The translations under genes were made by a program, and so were the position numbers. The notes beneath the pieces are model-generated. The model ran no database searches and was not told the DNA's origin. It worked only from the letters and a program-made list of their open reading frames with translations. Shown in pieces: positions 1-12,674 of a stretch of 64,000 nt of DNA (position 1 is its first letter; each line of letters starts with the position of its first letter). This stretch comes from Carallia brachiata (Eukaryota; Streptophyta; Magnoliopsida; Malpighiales; Rhizophoraceae). The DNA lies in NCBI GenBank assembly GCA_021464245.1, contig JADCRB010000110.1, forward strand, positions 1,302,001 to 1,366,000, written 5' to 3'.

Positions 1-1689
1 CAAAATATAAGATTCCAAGGCATTCTTGTCGTTGACCACTCATAGTCTAATCAGTAATCACATTTCTTTATATATGATTAAATCACGTATATATACATAA
101 CATAAATAATTATGTCAAAGCCAGGATTAATTAGCGTATAGCGTATGGCTGTATCCTGTATGGCTTTAAAATGATATATATTATTTTTAAAAAAATTCAC
201 AATTGGGAACATGGAAGAAGGGTGGGAGCACTCGGCTAAACAAGAAGTGCATTACGTAACATGATCTGCAGAATTCTATCTTTTCTTCTCTAATTGGTAC
301 ATTACATAAAAAAATAAAAAACAAGGAGCGGGTTTTGGCTTTCCCCTGCAAGAAATTTCAACCATCCTGCTTCTACTTAATTAATTTGCTTAATTATTTT
401 AATACATCAGGGCATATCAAAATTCAAACAAAATGTAACAAACTCTTTTTTCAACAGAAGATGTGAAAAGGAAATGAAGGAAGAACATAGTCATTATGAT
501 TCAAACATAAAATTATAAGATCAGTGTCCCAACTAATTGTAGTGCAGTTAGAAACTATATGACAGTGTCTTCGTTAACACATTCAACGATACTTGATGGC
601 AAAAAATAAAGAACCGATAAATGGAAGTCAATGGCAGCAAGCCTCGGGCGCAACGTCAGCCGTATAATTTTGAAGTGGCCCTTATTTCCTCTGAAAGACC
701 AACCGCTTTTTCTGTCCAAAGAACTTATCTACACCTTAATCAAGACGGCTAATTATTTATCACTATCGCTGTACTTCCTTAATTATAAAACTTAAAAAAA
801 AGCTTAATTTCTTTTTTCGTTGCATCCCCTTAGGCATCTTTCTTTGACAATTACCATTATTTTCATGACCCATTATTTTACAATATATTTATAAACTAAT
901 TTTTGTTGTGATCTTCTCGAAAGGACAATGCTGCTTGTCTGTAAGACAAGCAATATAAAATTTAGAAAAACTTGAGAGATGGACAACAATTCAAACGCAA
1001 TTGAAAGCAATGGGTCATATAAATAACAAAAAAGAGAAAAAGGTTTTAGGTTTTAAATTAAGGTGGTGGGTGAGGGTTCAAAAACCATGAAGACGACAGA
1101 GGCTGATTATTCGTAGCAAACATGTTTAAATTCGTCAATTGATTTTAACTTTGCACCAACCAATTAGGTGGGGCCAATATGAATTAATTAAAAAGGAAGA
1201 ACATTGCTTCCCCAGCATGATTTTTAATTTGTATGGTTTTAAGCATTATCTAACACACTTACACAATGGGTAGCACTGATGAAGCTAATTAGACTGATTC
1301 AGTAGTCCAAAATTAAAATTGACTCAACCATAATAGAAATTAGCAATATGGTTTATGTCTTTATGACTGCAAGTTCATTATCTTAAAGAACTCTCCTGCA
1401 CATATGGAAGTGGCCTTGTGACATGAATAAAAATGGATTGAAATAAAACACCTGATATCCAAAAACACGCAAATTAAGAAAAGAACTTGGAATTGAAACC
1501 AGCCCTAATTTAATTGTTCCATTACTATCCAATCTGCCCCTTCAAATTACTAAGAAGAGTTTACATGTATTTCTTGTAACCCCCATTCCCACATTTCCAG
1601 ACCCATATAGTGAAGGAAACTTTCTACATGCTTAAACAAGAAAAAAAAAACTAAAATAAAGGGGAAAAAAAAAAAGAGGGAGAAGAAAA
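1..1689. other. Left flank, no gene seen
   Basis: AT-rich sequence with no convincing coding region, RNA gene or mobile-element end. It has no counterpart elsewhere in the window; similarity to the duplicated units begins abruptly near 1690. It is therefore taken as single-copy flank, at least within this window. Confidence 0.6.
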
Positions 1690-1844
1690 CAATGCCTGGC
1701 ACTTTCCCATGTACGCCTCTAAAACTTTTCCAAGGTGAATCCTTCAACGGGACCATGCAAATTTCTGGAAAAGCGAAACCCACCATGGTTTTGGAAGCGA
1801 ATAATGATATTGTTTCATTAAAACCCAAAGACCCTTAGAAGAAC

Positions 1845-2006
1845 ATGATGATTGTCATTATAAGTAACATGCACTTGACTTCTCTCTTGCAAGCCACCGT
1901 AGTTTTGCTTCTTCTTCTTCCTCTTCTTGATCACCATCTTTTGGCCCTCTCTTCGATGGCTTTCCATCTTTCTAATTTGTTTTTAACTTATACCCAAAAC
2001 TTATGA
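1845..2006 (+). CDS. Possible small secreted peptide (four related copies)
   Basis: A 53-codon frame starting with two Met codons, with a Leu/Val-rich core and the motif LLDHHLLALSSMAFH. Related frames start at 13200, 30896 and 50437. Copy 1 differs from copy 2 by three separate 3-base indels, so the frame is kept over this stretch even though the indels are real. One indel is in a CTT run and could be simple slippage. The tails differ because units 2-4 carry about 170 bp of extra AT-rich sequence just after this point. The opposite strand is also open. No family is recognised, so this is a candidate only. Confidence 0.22.
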   Translation: MMIVIISNMHLTSLLQATVVLLLLLPLLDHHLLALSSMAFHLSNLFLTYTQNL

Positions 2007-2110
2007 TGAGTGCAAGGGCAAAAGAAACACATATAAATAATAATAATAATAATAGGAGTTGCTGTGTCTAGGACCAAACAGCACCAAGAATATATTAAAA
2101 AAAATAAAAA

Positions 2111-2117
<7 letters not shown>

Positions 2118-2141
<24 letters not shown>
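2118..2141. repeat. (AG)n microsatellite
   Basis: Perfect AG dinucleotide run. Equivalent runs are at 13661-13683, 31322-31347 and 50862-50884 in the other units, with differing lengths. Confidence 0.95.
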
Positions 2142-5100
2142 TAGAAGATGGAAGGTGTTCCCAAGGAGATGACGAGAGTTTTCCGTTGATGTAGTTTTCA
2201 AAGGTGGGGTTTTGGTTTTTCTTTAGAATGGGCCAAATTAGAAATGAGAAAACATGCCTCATTTTGTTTCACATTTCGGGATTTTCTCTTTGTCCTCTTA
2301 AAAACTAGTTTTTTAATTGTGTAGTTCAATCAGTTAAGAGATTTGAAATTTTATAAAATAGCGCAGGTTCAAATCCTAAAATATTGTAATTATTATGTCT
2401 TTTTACACCCTCTCGACACATAATTATAATGCTTGCTAATGGTCACTCTTTTTCTAATTTTTATCAGAAAAGAAAAACAAATTGTTGGCCCTCCATTTGG
2501 GGGGAATGAAATGGATACGTGTACTAATTCATTTATATACCAAAATTTTAATCATGGTTTAGATGACACGGTAGGATATGTATATATAGTACGTATATAG
2601 TACGCCAAATGTTTCTTTAACACTTTATTTTGGACACAATTATGTGTGAATGTATTGGAATGAATCGGTCAGATATGTATACCTATCAGTGCTTGAATTA
2701 GTAGCATATAAATAACTTTATAATTATTAGCATATAAATAACTTTGTATCAGCATGCATATAATTGTGTCCATAAGATTACGACAATAATTACGTATAGC
2801 ATACGTTATGGAGATTCAGTACACATATACATTGAGTAGACACAGTCAAAAACAGAAAAATACACAATTATTAAAACAAAATTGAATTATGCGATCTACT
2901 GATCTGCATAATAAATTATTCCTAATTTAATTTATTAATTTTTTTTTATTTATGTGTTTATTAGTGTGAATAATTTCTATGTCTATGGAACCTTTATCCG
3001 ATGTTATACATCGGTTCTGTAGTAAAATACTTATTAGATGTGACGCGACGCGGCCTCGGCGATTTTTTTAACTGTTTCAGTTCAAGAATTTTCTTGTCTT
3101 TAGCTTTTTTTTGGTTTCGTTGGAATTGTAGACAATAAAATCAAATCTTAGACTTTTGCATAACGTTCGAAAGGTTAAGATTCGATCGTATCGCCACATC
3201 ATGGCTTGACATTGATGAAAAAATCGAAACGATATTTTCAATATGATCACAATGTAGATAAAAAAGAATACAAGAAAAAATTAATACATTGACTGTTGTT
3301 CCATTAATATGTGATGCGAATGCAAGTTAATTAAAAAAAAAAAAATGGGAACCACTCAAGATGTAAATTTATGACAAAAAGATGGGAATTCGTGAGTAAA
3401 GATGTATATGCAATTTCAGTTCTCTTGTTCGTCGGATGTGTGATTTTGGGTGGTATTTTTGACGAAGATGTTAAGTACTTCTTTTTATTTTTAATGATGA
3501 AAAAAAAAAAAAGGTTTTGCACAAATCCATTTGAAAAATTTATGCTGAACACACCATACTAATTTATATGTCAGATTACAAAAGAACTATAATAGTTACA
3601 CATTTAATAAATATTGTAAATTTGATATCAAATAATATTTTTGAGATATACATTTATTATGTGAAATAAATAATAATTACCTAATATTTGAGATATCCCC
3701 TAACATTTCCCCATGTTAGACCCTACGCGATGCGACAATCGCCAGGTGCCTAAACTATTCCTAGAATCGCTGCAACAAGAGCAGGAAAACAGTTGACCGG
3801 CGAGGCCTGGCTAATTAAACGGGATCGGTGTTGTTGACCCACTTGGTTAATTTAGCTTACTACGAAAAAAAACCCCACCCTTTTCCTTCGCTTATAATTA
3901 ATTAATTAATATAGTGAGATCGTATGTCCTTCTCCCAGAATTTCAGGTTTCATTGACTAGAAATAATGAATGTCAAGGCCGTAAAAGTTGTATGAACCCC
4001 AGAAAAGACGGAGAGTTGTTAGGAGGAATTTTTTTTTTCTTTTTAGCAGAAATGAGAAAGGGACGGTAGCGTACAAAAGTACTGTTATGGAGTATGCACC
4101 CTCGCTTAGGAGAGTGCGAAGAAGAGAGTTTAGCGCCAATAACGAATTTGACAGCACTTAAATCTTAAATTTTTAGTTTGATATCGGTTGAACACTTTCA
4201 ATTAGACCATAAATTATTATTATTATTTTTTAAATTATAAGGAATTTTATTAGACATTTGAAAAAAGAGAAATAAAATTTAATAGAATTTGAACTCCCAC
4301 CTACTAATTGAAAGATAATTCCCTCAATTAATTAGACTGAACCTCAACAATTAAACCATAAATTATTGTGATTATAAAAAAGAATCTTGTCCTATTCCAA
4401 TGTATCCAACAACTCGTATCATGGGCCTCTGGGCTTTGCTAAGTCTACTCCGACAACGTATTGCCGTGCTAAATTGCTAAGTTTGGGATGGACGACTTTC
4501 CTTCGCTTTGTTTTGGCAGCTTTTCCCCTGGTTCAGCATTTTAAAAGCACAGGCGGACGTTAAAAAGGCCGAGGTTTAGTTTCATCGTCTACATGTGCAT
4601 TGCCAGATACCCATTTTGGACTTAGATGTCTTTCACGCCTGGGCCCGGATGGCAACTGTCAAGGACCATTTGGTCGGCCGGCCTTTCCTGATATCAAGGC
4701 TCGGCCCAAACTTGTATGGGAGATTACCTATAAGACTCGCAAGTCCTCGGCACGTCAGAGACCTCCAACTAACAAATTGAAATTCTAGGGTTTGAATTCT
4801 TGTCTCTCCCTCACCTTCTCTAACCTTCCATCTCTTCTATAAATAAATAAAAAAAAAAATTTTGAAACATTATTTCCCTATTGTTTTTCTGATTATCAAC
4901 CTTATATTTCCATTATTTAGATTGTGCGTTTAATTTCAACTTTGTCTAAACATCGCAGTTTTTAACTTATATATGATTTCTTTATAGTTACAGTATGCGA
5001 ATAACTAACCACATGAATCACCTCACTTATTAATATGGTTGTAAGATTACCCCTTTGCAACAAAAGGAAAGAAAAAGGGTTCGAGCGATGTGAGAACACC

Positions 5101-5360
5101 ATAACAAGTTTGGAGCCATAAGACATACGGTACAACTCGGGCATTTATTTCATATTTTCACCTAATTCATATAACCTCACGAACATGTACATGCCCTCAA
5201 GTACAAGACTGTAAAGTTTTTTCATAGAAATAACACTATTACAATATGCTTGCATCTATGGATACATACAAACCAAGCTTGCTTTTTATTTCTCTTATTT
5301 TCATCTTACTCTTATGGCGCATATACACTTAATATATGTGCCTTACAAGTACTTATATTT
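2142..5360. other. Unit 1 spacer between array edge and family B gene
   Basis: AT-rich spacer without a supportable gene. The part from about 2670 to 4860 aligns with 13690-16620 and 31350-33370. The short open frames here are broken differently in the sister units, so they are not called. Confidence 0.6.
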
Positions 5361-5364
5361 AGTT

Positions 5365-5606
5365 TTAGTTTTGTGGTTTGGTTTCAGTGCTGTCCTCTTG
5401 ACCACCTCCCCATCCTTCTCCGCCACGTCCGCCACCACCTCCCCATCCTCCTCCTCCACGTCCACCTCCCCAGCCGCCTCCGCCACGTCCACCACCACCT
5501 CCCCATCCTCCTCCTCCACGTCCACCTCCCCACCCGCCTCCGCCACGTCCTCTTCCCCATCCACCTCCGCGACGTCCTCCACGTCCGTCAGGCTGCACCT
5601 CATCAT
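5365..5606 (-). pseudogene. Gly/Trp-rich tract of family B copy 1, out of frame with its gene
   Basis: Read on the minus strand this is an open Gly-rich stretch built from short RGGGGWGGG-type repeats and ending in STETKPQN before a stop. It directly follows the Cys-rich exon of the family B gene starting at 6315. With the canonical splice site that gene stops at 5607, just before this tract. The sister gene starting at 34720 enters the tract in frame, so this was probably once coding. A one-base deletion near 5620 separates it from the upstream frame. Use of a weak downstream AAG acceptor could restore the frame, but that is speculative. Confidence 0.55.
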
Positions 5607-6315
5607 TCACGTAGTTTGCTTCCTGTCTTCATTGACTGCACATATTGTTAAAAGAACAAGTACTTAAATTTAGGATATTATTGTCTATTAATGATTGTCA
5701 AGGAGTGGGTTGATTTTGTGCTTTCTTTTACCTATTGCAAATTGAAATTATAAGCCAAAATAAAATCATGGATGAATTTAGAACAACAATTATGTGAAAA
5801 CATACGTTGAGTGGCCTCTTCACTACTTCCGCAGCACCTGATGCATTGATAGCCCCTATAAGCGCAGCAACCCCATCTGCAACGACCCCCATAACCACCA
5901 CCTTGGTTTGTTCCTTCGGCCGCAGCCACTGCACCGTGACAAAAGCATCTCATATAAACGTTAATTCAAGTGTAAAACATGAACGTCTGATAATCATGCA
6001 TGCATGCATGGAGGGTTTGTTACATGTAGTTATAATAGACAAGGTTAATAAATAAAATATCAATAATTACTCACGTGAGTATATGAAGACAATAATATAG
6101 ATGCAAGTTTAACGGAAAACTGGCATCCTTTTCCCCAAAAATAAAATAAAATAAAATGAAAAATGGGAAGATGAATTGGGGATTTAATTAGAAAGCAATT
6201 AATATTGCATATACTTACAATTTTGCTCATCTTTGGTTTTCTCGGCCGCCGAAGACAGTGATACAACAACGGCTAAGAGAAGACCTAGTAGGAGTAGAGT
6301 AGCCTTGTAATTCAT
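5607..6315 (-). CDS. Family B secreted Cys-rich/Gly-rich protein, copy 1
   Basis: Three-exon model on the minus strand: exon 1 at 6219-6315, exon 2 at 5806-5928, exon 3 at 5607-5635. The joins are GTAAGT/CAG and GTATGT/CAG, all phase 1, giving 82 residues. Exon 1 encodes a signal peptide (MNYKATLLLLGLLLAVV, likely cleavage after SSAA). Exon 2 gives GGGYGGRCRWGCC followed by CIRCC, i.e. C-x3-CC-x6-C-x2-CC. This matches the cysteine motif of class II plant GRPs such as Arabidopsis GRP3, which binds wall-associated kinase WAK1. Translation ends nine residues into exon 3 through a one-base deletion relative to the copy starting at 34720. The Gly/Trp-rich tract that follows is therefore left untranslated. 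Likely secreted to the cell wall; the specific role is unknown. Confidence 0.6.
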
Positions 6316-6402
6316 GTTTGCTTGCTAAACAAAAGCCTATCCTAATTCTTGTGTGACTTTGGCAATCGACTTAAGTTATATTCGATTGGGATCCTTGGAC
6401 GA

Positions 6403-6410
6403 ATTTATAT
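6403..6410 (-). promoter_or_regulatory. TATA-like box for family B copy 1
   Basis: ATATAAAT on the minus strand, about 90 bases upstream of the ATG at 6315. The same sequence lies upstream of the copies starting at 17991 and 34720. Position and composition fit a plant TATA box; no transcript evidence is available. Confidence 0.4.
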
Positions 6411-9400
6411 TGTTGCTTGCAAGCTAAATGATTTAAAAGGGCGCCTCTTCCAATAACTAGGGTGAAGACAATGTTCATTAAAAAGGATAGTTGGCTGTTG
6501 GGGAAACAATTTTTGGCTCCTTCAGCCTCATTTTCCAGAGTTCGACCTAATCCACTGACCATCTGTATACGTCTGCTACTTGCCCTCCCATGTACATATG
6601 AGTTTGTTATGTAGTACGTCAAGAAATTATCCTACCTAAAAAATTAAATTGTTAGGCGAAATTTAAGGATAAATGATATTGTGTGATCAACATCATTAAC
6701 TAGACTAATAACCAATACTCATGTCTGCATCACACACATGTAGCGTAGTAATAAAAATACTCTAAGTACTAAAAGTGTTTCCAATGTATACTCCACGTTA
6801 TGGGTCAAATCTCTATTTTTTGGAAGAAGTTTCTCCAACTCAAATATGTGAACTTTAGATATAATAAAATAATTTTATTTGTTAAAATTACAAATCTATG
6901 TTTTTAGAGTTCAGTATTAGAGAATGAAGAAGAGTAATGTAAGATTTTAAGTGAATTATGTGAGTTAAATTAGAAATTTACTAAAATACATTGAAGGCAT
7001 TTCGTACACTGAGACGAAGAGCGAGCATTTGGAGGAACACTTTTGCATTTACTAGTTCCATAATTTTCTTATTTCTTTTTCTCTCAAAATTTTTTTCATG
7101 CTATTACTACCCGAGAGGCCGAGTGTGACATAAAACATATTAACGAGCGAATTCATCTACACCGTCAACTAATTTTTCTAAAAAAAAAATTTATCGAATT
7201 AAAATTTTATAAAAATTTTGGATCCCTAATTAAAACTTTTCCGCATGAACCATTTCTTTGATGTGGTCAAGTTCACTACTCACGCACGTGCCACCTGCCA
7301 ACTCTTTGTAGTCCTTAGCTTGCCATGTGTTGCATGCAACCACTTCATCACTTGTGCATGCATGAGGGAGTGTCAATGAAGTTGGTTTGGGCTTTTTTCT
7401 TTTTATATATTAGGACGATTCAAATTTTATTAAAAATGAATATTACATTAAAAAATCAAGGTAGACAAAATAAATATTACAGTGAGAAAATGAAAGTTAA
7501 TCTTTTATTATTACCTTATTTCACGAAGTCAGCCACGACATTAAAATTCTTGCTAATACAATCAAAGCACCTACTTTGATAGAGCCAAATTGCTTTGCTT
7601 AAGCAAAAATTGGAGCTCGCCGGGCCCTTTGTCAATTTTGTCGATCTTAATCTTTGCGTCCGTGCATGCGATTACTGATGAAGATGTGCAACTAGTTTGT
7701 GAATTGAACCAGAAAATTATCGGAAACTTTTGCAATCAACCGACGTGAGCACTCCGATTATATGAACTAACTAAAATCAAAACACTTTTAGAATCTTATC
7801 ACTTAATTACATCTCGATTTTTACATTTTTCTTTCTTCTTTGATCTCTTTAATTTGTTTCTACATACCACTTTATTTGATTTTTTTTTTGTTGAAAAAAA
7901 AGTTACACCAGCAAGTGTTCTTGGTTAAAGTTAATGGATACTTACAGATTATCAACAATTTATTGTAAAATTTACATATGACACATTTATAAAGAACTCT
8001 AATAACAATTACTTAATAGAGTCGAATTGAAAATAAAATGCATGATAGACCAAATAGCCACTTAATTTACCCTTTGAACTCACTTTGAGTTTTTTGGTGG
8101 AAGACATACACCCACTTATGGAATCAGTTGGTTTACAAATACAATCCTGTGCCATTTCTTGCTAGCCGCCGTGAAGATTAAAAAATAAAAAAGTGCCGAA
8201 TGACGTAAATGATCTTGTCGCATTCCAAAGAGACAAAATAAGCGGCGACTTGCCATCATCATTTCTCGCTTCCATGTACGTGGAATCTGATTAAAAACAA
8301 TCAGAACGATGATAACAATTTTAAAAGAATTAAGGGAAGGTGCCATCTCGACCAAGCCGAATTAGAGCTGGTGTCGTCTTCAGCTGGGTGAAAAGGTTCG
8401 AACCTCCCATCTCAAAAATCGTCCAGTTTGGATGTTGTCTATTTGTAGGAAAGACACTTACATCTGTGTAATATTTTTTGATCCATTTTTCTTATTTTGT
8501 TAAACACTTAACAAATTAGTTGTTAACTAATTTCGAATGTTAAAAAAAAAAGATTGAGGATTTCTTTGTAAAGTTGAGAATTAAATCTTTTACAAAATTA
8601 ACCTTTCAGTATTTTAATTTGAATATGACATTGTTTGGGCTTTTGCCTTACAGTTCACTTCTTTTTTATTTTTTTTGGGTCCATTTTAGTCCACTTCTTC
8701 CCGAATTTCGAGTTTACTTACATTTTCACAAGCCCAATGAAAACTTCGAATGGATAGCCCAGTAGAAAACCCACTCTAGCTCCGCAAACCCAATAATATA
8801 GGGTCAAATGTTTTTGTTGCGCTCGAGATTGATTGGACTAAAGATGCTTGAAACCTCCCATCACCAAATGAAATTTCCGATCTTAAATACCTAAAAAATC
8901 TATAAAAAAAAAAACCTATAAAGATTCCTTTTATAACTGAAAGTTTTGAAGTTGAATTCAAGTTGAACGACGCGTGTTTGTTAGTGTTGGTTTCCTACCT
9001 TGTAGGGTATTTGCAAATTTTGGCCGAACTTTCTCTAAGAAAACTCACAATATAATTTTACCTATGTATATATATAGCTCATTATATAAACACAAAAATT
9101 AGATATAAACTGATAAGTAGAGCCCTTATTTGAATTTAGACCATTAATTGTACTTAACTCACTATTTAATAATAATTAAAATTCAAATAACAAATATATA
9201 TTATTATTTTATATCTAATTTTTGTATTTATTTTTTTTATACATATCTCTTATATTAGTTTTTTTTCTCGTAAATATGAGGGTAAAACAGAGGACTAAAC
9301 GTATAGCTTGAATATGCAATGATTGTGGTGTGGTGTGGTGGAGCTTCAAAGCTATCCATTTGCTGCCTTATCTTTAATGAGGAGGAAGCCGAAGAGTCCA

Positions 9401-12330
9401 AAAACTTCCAGGGAAAAGGACCGTGCATGGACATGGATAACGCTGTATTTCCCCTCATCTTCGACGGGTCCATATTATCAACTCCGTGAGTAAGACCCAT
9501 AAGGGGACCACCACCCCACAACAGTTGCACATGTGGCCCACGACCCACGAGGAGTGGTTGACTGGTTCAAGTTGTCCGTTCGATGAGAATCTGAACAACA
9601 TTATTCTTATTATTCCTCACTTCCTTAATTAATTAATTAATTATTTATTTTTGGAATTTCCTGAATTAGATTCGTCTTGTGATATTGGTAAAAAAATGGG
9701 ACCCTTTAAAGCCACTACTGGCGAATGATCAGCTTTGTCTCGAATTGGACAGTGTCGATTGTAGAACTTGTCAACCCAAAATTGTAATTAATGTGCTGGG
9801 ACATAAAGCACTCCACTTAAAATTTTATTTTAAAAATCTCAAATTTAATCTTTTAAAATATAATTTTAAAAAAAAGAATCATTCTAATTAATTAAAGTTA
9901 TAGTTCAAATGATAATTCAGTTGGAATATATATACTGTGTTGGTTGGGTTTAGAATGTACATTGTAATCACCCGCTCTTAATTAGAGTTAGAATCTCGTG
10001 CATAGGAGTCTCTATCCTCTACACAAAAAAAGTGATTCAAAAAAGTTGAGTAAAGATATTAAACTGTGACTTAGATCCACTTTATGCACATCCCAAACTG
10101 CCCATTTTTCACCACAATAATGAGTTCAGTGGTTAAGTCAACTAAATTTAGTCTGATAAACAACATATTTGAATCTTAACTCTTTTCACTAGCTTGTGGT
10201 AATGTAACAAATTACGCAATTAACCTCATTTTGTGGAGGTTTTTTAAGTTTGATCCCCAATATAAGTAAGTTGGAAGATCTCTAAATGTAGGTTGGTGTA
10301 AGAGACACCATATCCCTATATTCATTTTTTGCAAAAAAAAAAAAAAAAAAAGAGAAAAGGCCCATTTTTCAGGTTAAGATTAAATGACATGATGATTTGT
10401 GTACTCATCAATTACTCATGAGTGTTGGATACTTATACTTTGACGCTGAGGTCGTTCAATCAAAAAAGGAATCAAGACAGGATTGTCGTTGGGATATTAA
10501 AACACCAGCGAAAATATTGGATACAATAGATCTTGTTTTTTTTTTTTTTGACATAGGATACAATAGATCTTGTTGACTAACTACATTAAGATTTTCACAT
10601 CACTTATAAGTAAGTTTAGTTTTAGGACTCGCTGAATCCCTGACTTTTAACACGACGATGAATAAACTTTGGCAAAGCGTAAGAAAGAAAAAAAAAAGGA
10701 AATAGAAAAAAAATTACTATTTATTTTTTTATTTATTTATTTTTTATAATTAAATAATTAATTTTTATTTTTTTCTAAAATTATTATTTATTTTCTTTCT
10801 CATAACTTTTTAATTATTATTTTTTATCAATTATAATATTATTACAGTATAATTTTTTTTATCATTTTTATCAAATCAAAGCATAAAATCCCTGACTTTT
10901 AACTGACGATGAATAAACTTAGGATGAAGCTATTTACATGAAAGAAACAGCTGTATGCACGCAAGTTATGGGCAAAACTTTTTGTCTTTATTATCTCATT
11001 TACGTGTATGAAGTAAAAAGTTGCGTGTAAATAACATTATTCATAAACTTATTTATTGACAAAAGTTGGATGGTAGTTTATTTTTAACTTTATTACTTAG
11101 TTGACGTGATAACAAAAAAAATTCAGCCGTACTTATTTCCCGTGAAAGAAGGGTGGGAGAAGCTCTAAAGGAATTTTACACGTTGATCGGAAAATATTTG
11201 ACACTTAGAATTCATTTATTTGTTATAAAATAATTTATATTTATAAAATATTTGTAGGAAAAAATATTTACAGTAAAAATAATAATTTTTTTTTATCACT
11301 TATTTATAATACAGTTTATGTTTTTCCTAAAAATAACTTCAGCTCTGTAAAAGGAGAAGTTATTTCACCTGAAAATCTGAAAAATTTTCTCAAATTTTAT
11401 TTATATAAAATATTTTTTATAGAATAAATATCAAAAAAATTTGTAAAATTTTTGTTTATAAAATATTTTACAGGAATCAAGAATACCCTTACTACTAAAA
11501 CAAGCACATCTACCATCGCATATAACTAAGCAAGCGACACGACAATCAGAGAGAAGACCTATGGAGGGAGAGCAAGCGTCACCTCTGACGTAGATTTCAA
11601 TGCCAATCCAACGTCGTTCAAGTGATGTAGGGCCTTATGCAAAAATCAAATACAATGATGGATGACCACTTAGCAGTGAGATTTTATATGATGGATTATC
11701 GGAATAGAATAATATATTTCTCTGAAATGGGAAACTTTGCTGTAGCTCCCTTATTAATCCTTGGGCTTTAGATCCGCCACTCCATGTACATAACTAAATA
11801 TGCATATCTATTTGCTAGTTACTTGCTACACCCATTCCGTGCTTAATATTCAAACTTATCACCTAAGTTTAAAATTAAGATAAAGAATTTTTAATTTAAC
11901 TGATTTAAAATATGACGAGTTAAATTAATTTAAATGTAAATTAAAATCAAATTTAAGATGGATCCATCATAATTTTTTTTAAAAAATTATAAAATAGATT
12001 ATATGTTGTAAGTTCTCAAAAAATTGATGAGTAAAAAAAAAAAAGCTCGAGTACTATATCTTGACCATCATATTTCATATAGAATGGGGTGATCGTATTT
12101 TATTGGTTTAGATAGGATATTAATTATTTTATCGATATATCTTGTCTCTCTGTACTCTTATTGTTACTTAACTTGTGGGCACCATTTTCTATAAGAGTCT
12201 TATTATATAAATATAAAAATTTAATATAAAATAATGATACAGATTTAGCATTTGAATCTGAATTATTAATTGCTTCATATCAAATAGTGGTCGTGTATCA
12301 AATTTTTGTATCAATGTTTTTTTTTTCCCC
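6411..12330. other. Unit 1 spacer, family B gene to family A copy 1
   Basis: Long AT-rich spacer with no supportable gene. About 6411-7660 aligns with 18090-19330 and 34820-36060. About 7660-10370 is the single subrepeat copy of this unit. About 10380-12330 aligns with the upstream regions of the genes at 27329 and 44140. It lacks their 560-580-bp insertion: here ATTACTCAT runs straight into GAGTGTTGG near 10420. At 10636-10920 a ~30-base sequence is repeated at a 251-base spacing around AT-rich filler. Confidence 0.6.
7660..10370. repeat. Subrepeat copy, unit 1 (single)
   Basis: Begins at GCATGCGATTACTGAT (7665). The same start occurs at about 19335 and 22035 in unit 2 and at about 36065 and 38753 in unit 3. 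Unit 1 has one copy, the full units have two in tandem. It holds no gene; its small open frames are not conserved between copies. Confidence 0.7.
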
Positions 12331-12338
12331 TATTTATA
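12331..12338 (+). promoter_or_regulatory. TATA box upstream of family A copy 1
   Basis: TATTTATA about 85 bases before the ATG at 12423, followed by a 5' leader nearly identical to that of the intact copies. The promoter may still be active although the gene has lost exon 2. Confidence 0.55.
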
Positions 12339-12422
12339 GTGCAGAACTGCATTGCTTTTCCAAACACTCGAAAGCTCTACAGCACAAGCATCGTTTAGTG
12401 GCCTAAGACAGCTAGCAAATTA

Positions 12423-12513
12423 ATGGCTTCTTCCAAGTCCTTCTTTCTTCTTTTTTGTGCTCTGCTTGCCCTTGTTCTCTTGGTGTCAGCTGCTGAAGTT
12501 TCCACTTCGGATG
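12423..12513 (+). pseudogene. Family A GRP copy 1: exon 1 only, exon 2 deleted
   Basis: Exon 1 is intact: 30 residues of signal peptide (MASSKSFFLLFCALLALVLL) and VSTSD, with a donor at G|GTATAT, nearly identical to the copies at 29652 and 46460. The intron starts normally. Near 12668-12675 the sequence jumps from the intronic GCTAAAAAA directly to TCAATATATATATA, which in the copy at 29652 lies about 180 bases after the stop. Roughly 460 bases are gone, including the intron 3' end, all of exon 2 and the start of the 3' region. Read-through into the intron would give a 93-residue product without the Cys motif. This is a deleted gene, not an assembly edge, because both flanks align. Confidence 0.85.
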
Positions 12514-12674
12514 GTATATCAGTCCGTCTCTATTTCTTCAGTATTTTCTTGCTCTTCAGGCTAAGCAGTAGCTCCCATATAATCAAGATTATTGTTATTA
12601 CAAATGATCATATATTGCCAAGCTCTCGTATTACTCACAATTTAACTTTAATATGGCCCAAAGCTAAAAAATCA

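Larger units (their letters stand above)
1690..12422. repeat. Segmental duplication unit 1 (truncated)
   Basis: Left-most copy of the duplicated GRP unit. It matches unit 2 from about 13041 and unit 3 from about 30736. It holds one family B gene, a single copy of the ~2.7-kb subrepeat (about 7660-10370) where units 2 and 3 have two, and no long family A gene of its own. Its right part (10380-12330) resembles the sequence upstream of the long family A genes at 27329 and 44140, but leads into the short-type gene at 12423. It also carries about 530 bp (2143-2668) absent from the other units. Boundaries are by eye and accurate to tens of bases. Confidence 0.8.

Noticed and set aside
3000..3800. 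GC-rich islands (GACGCGACGCGGCCTCGGCG and ACGCGATGCGACAATCGCC) suspected as ends of a transposon
   Set aside because: No target duplication or convincing inverted ends could be found by eye, and both are present in all units.
5314..5667. Ser/Thr/Pro-rich open frame on the + strand (also 17109-17402 and 33749-34078)
   Set aside because: It is the antisense reading of the Gly/Trp repeats of family B; long open frames on both strands are expected from GC-rich repeats, and no start context or splice pattern supports it.
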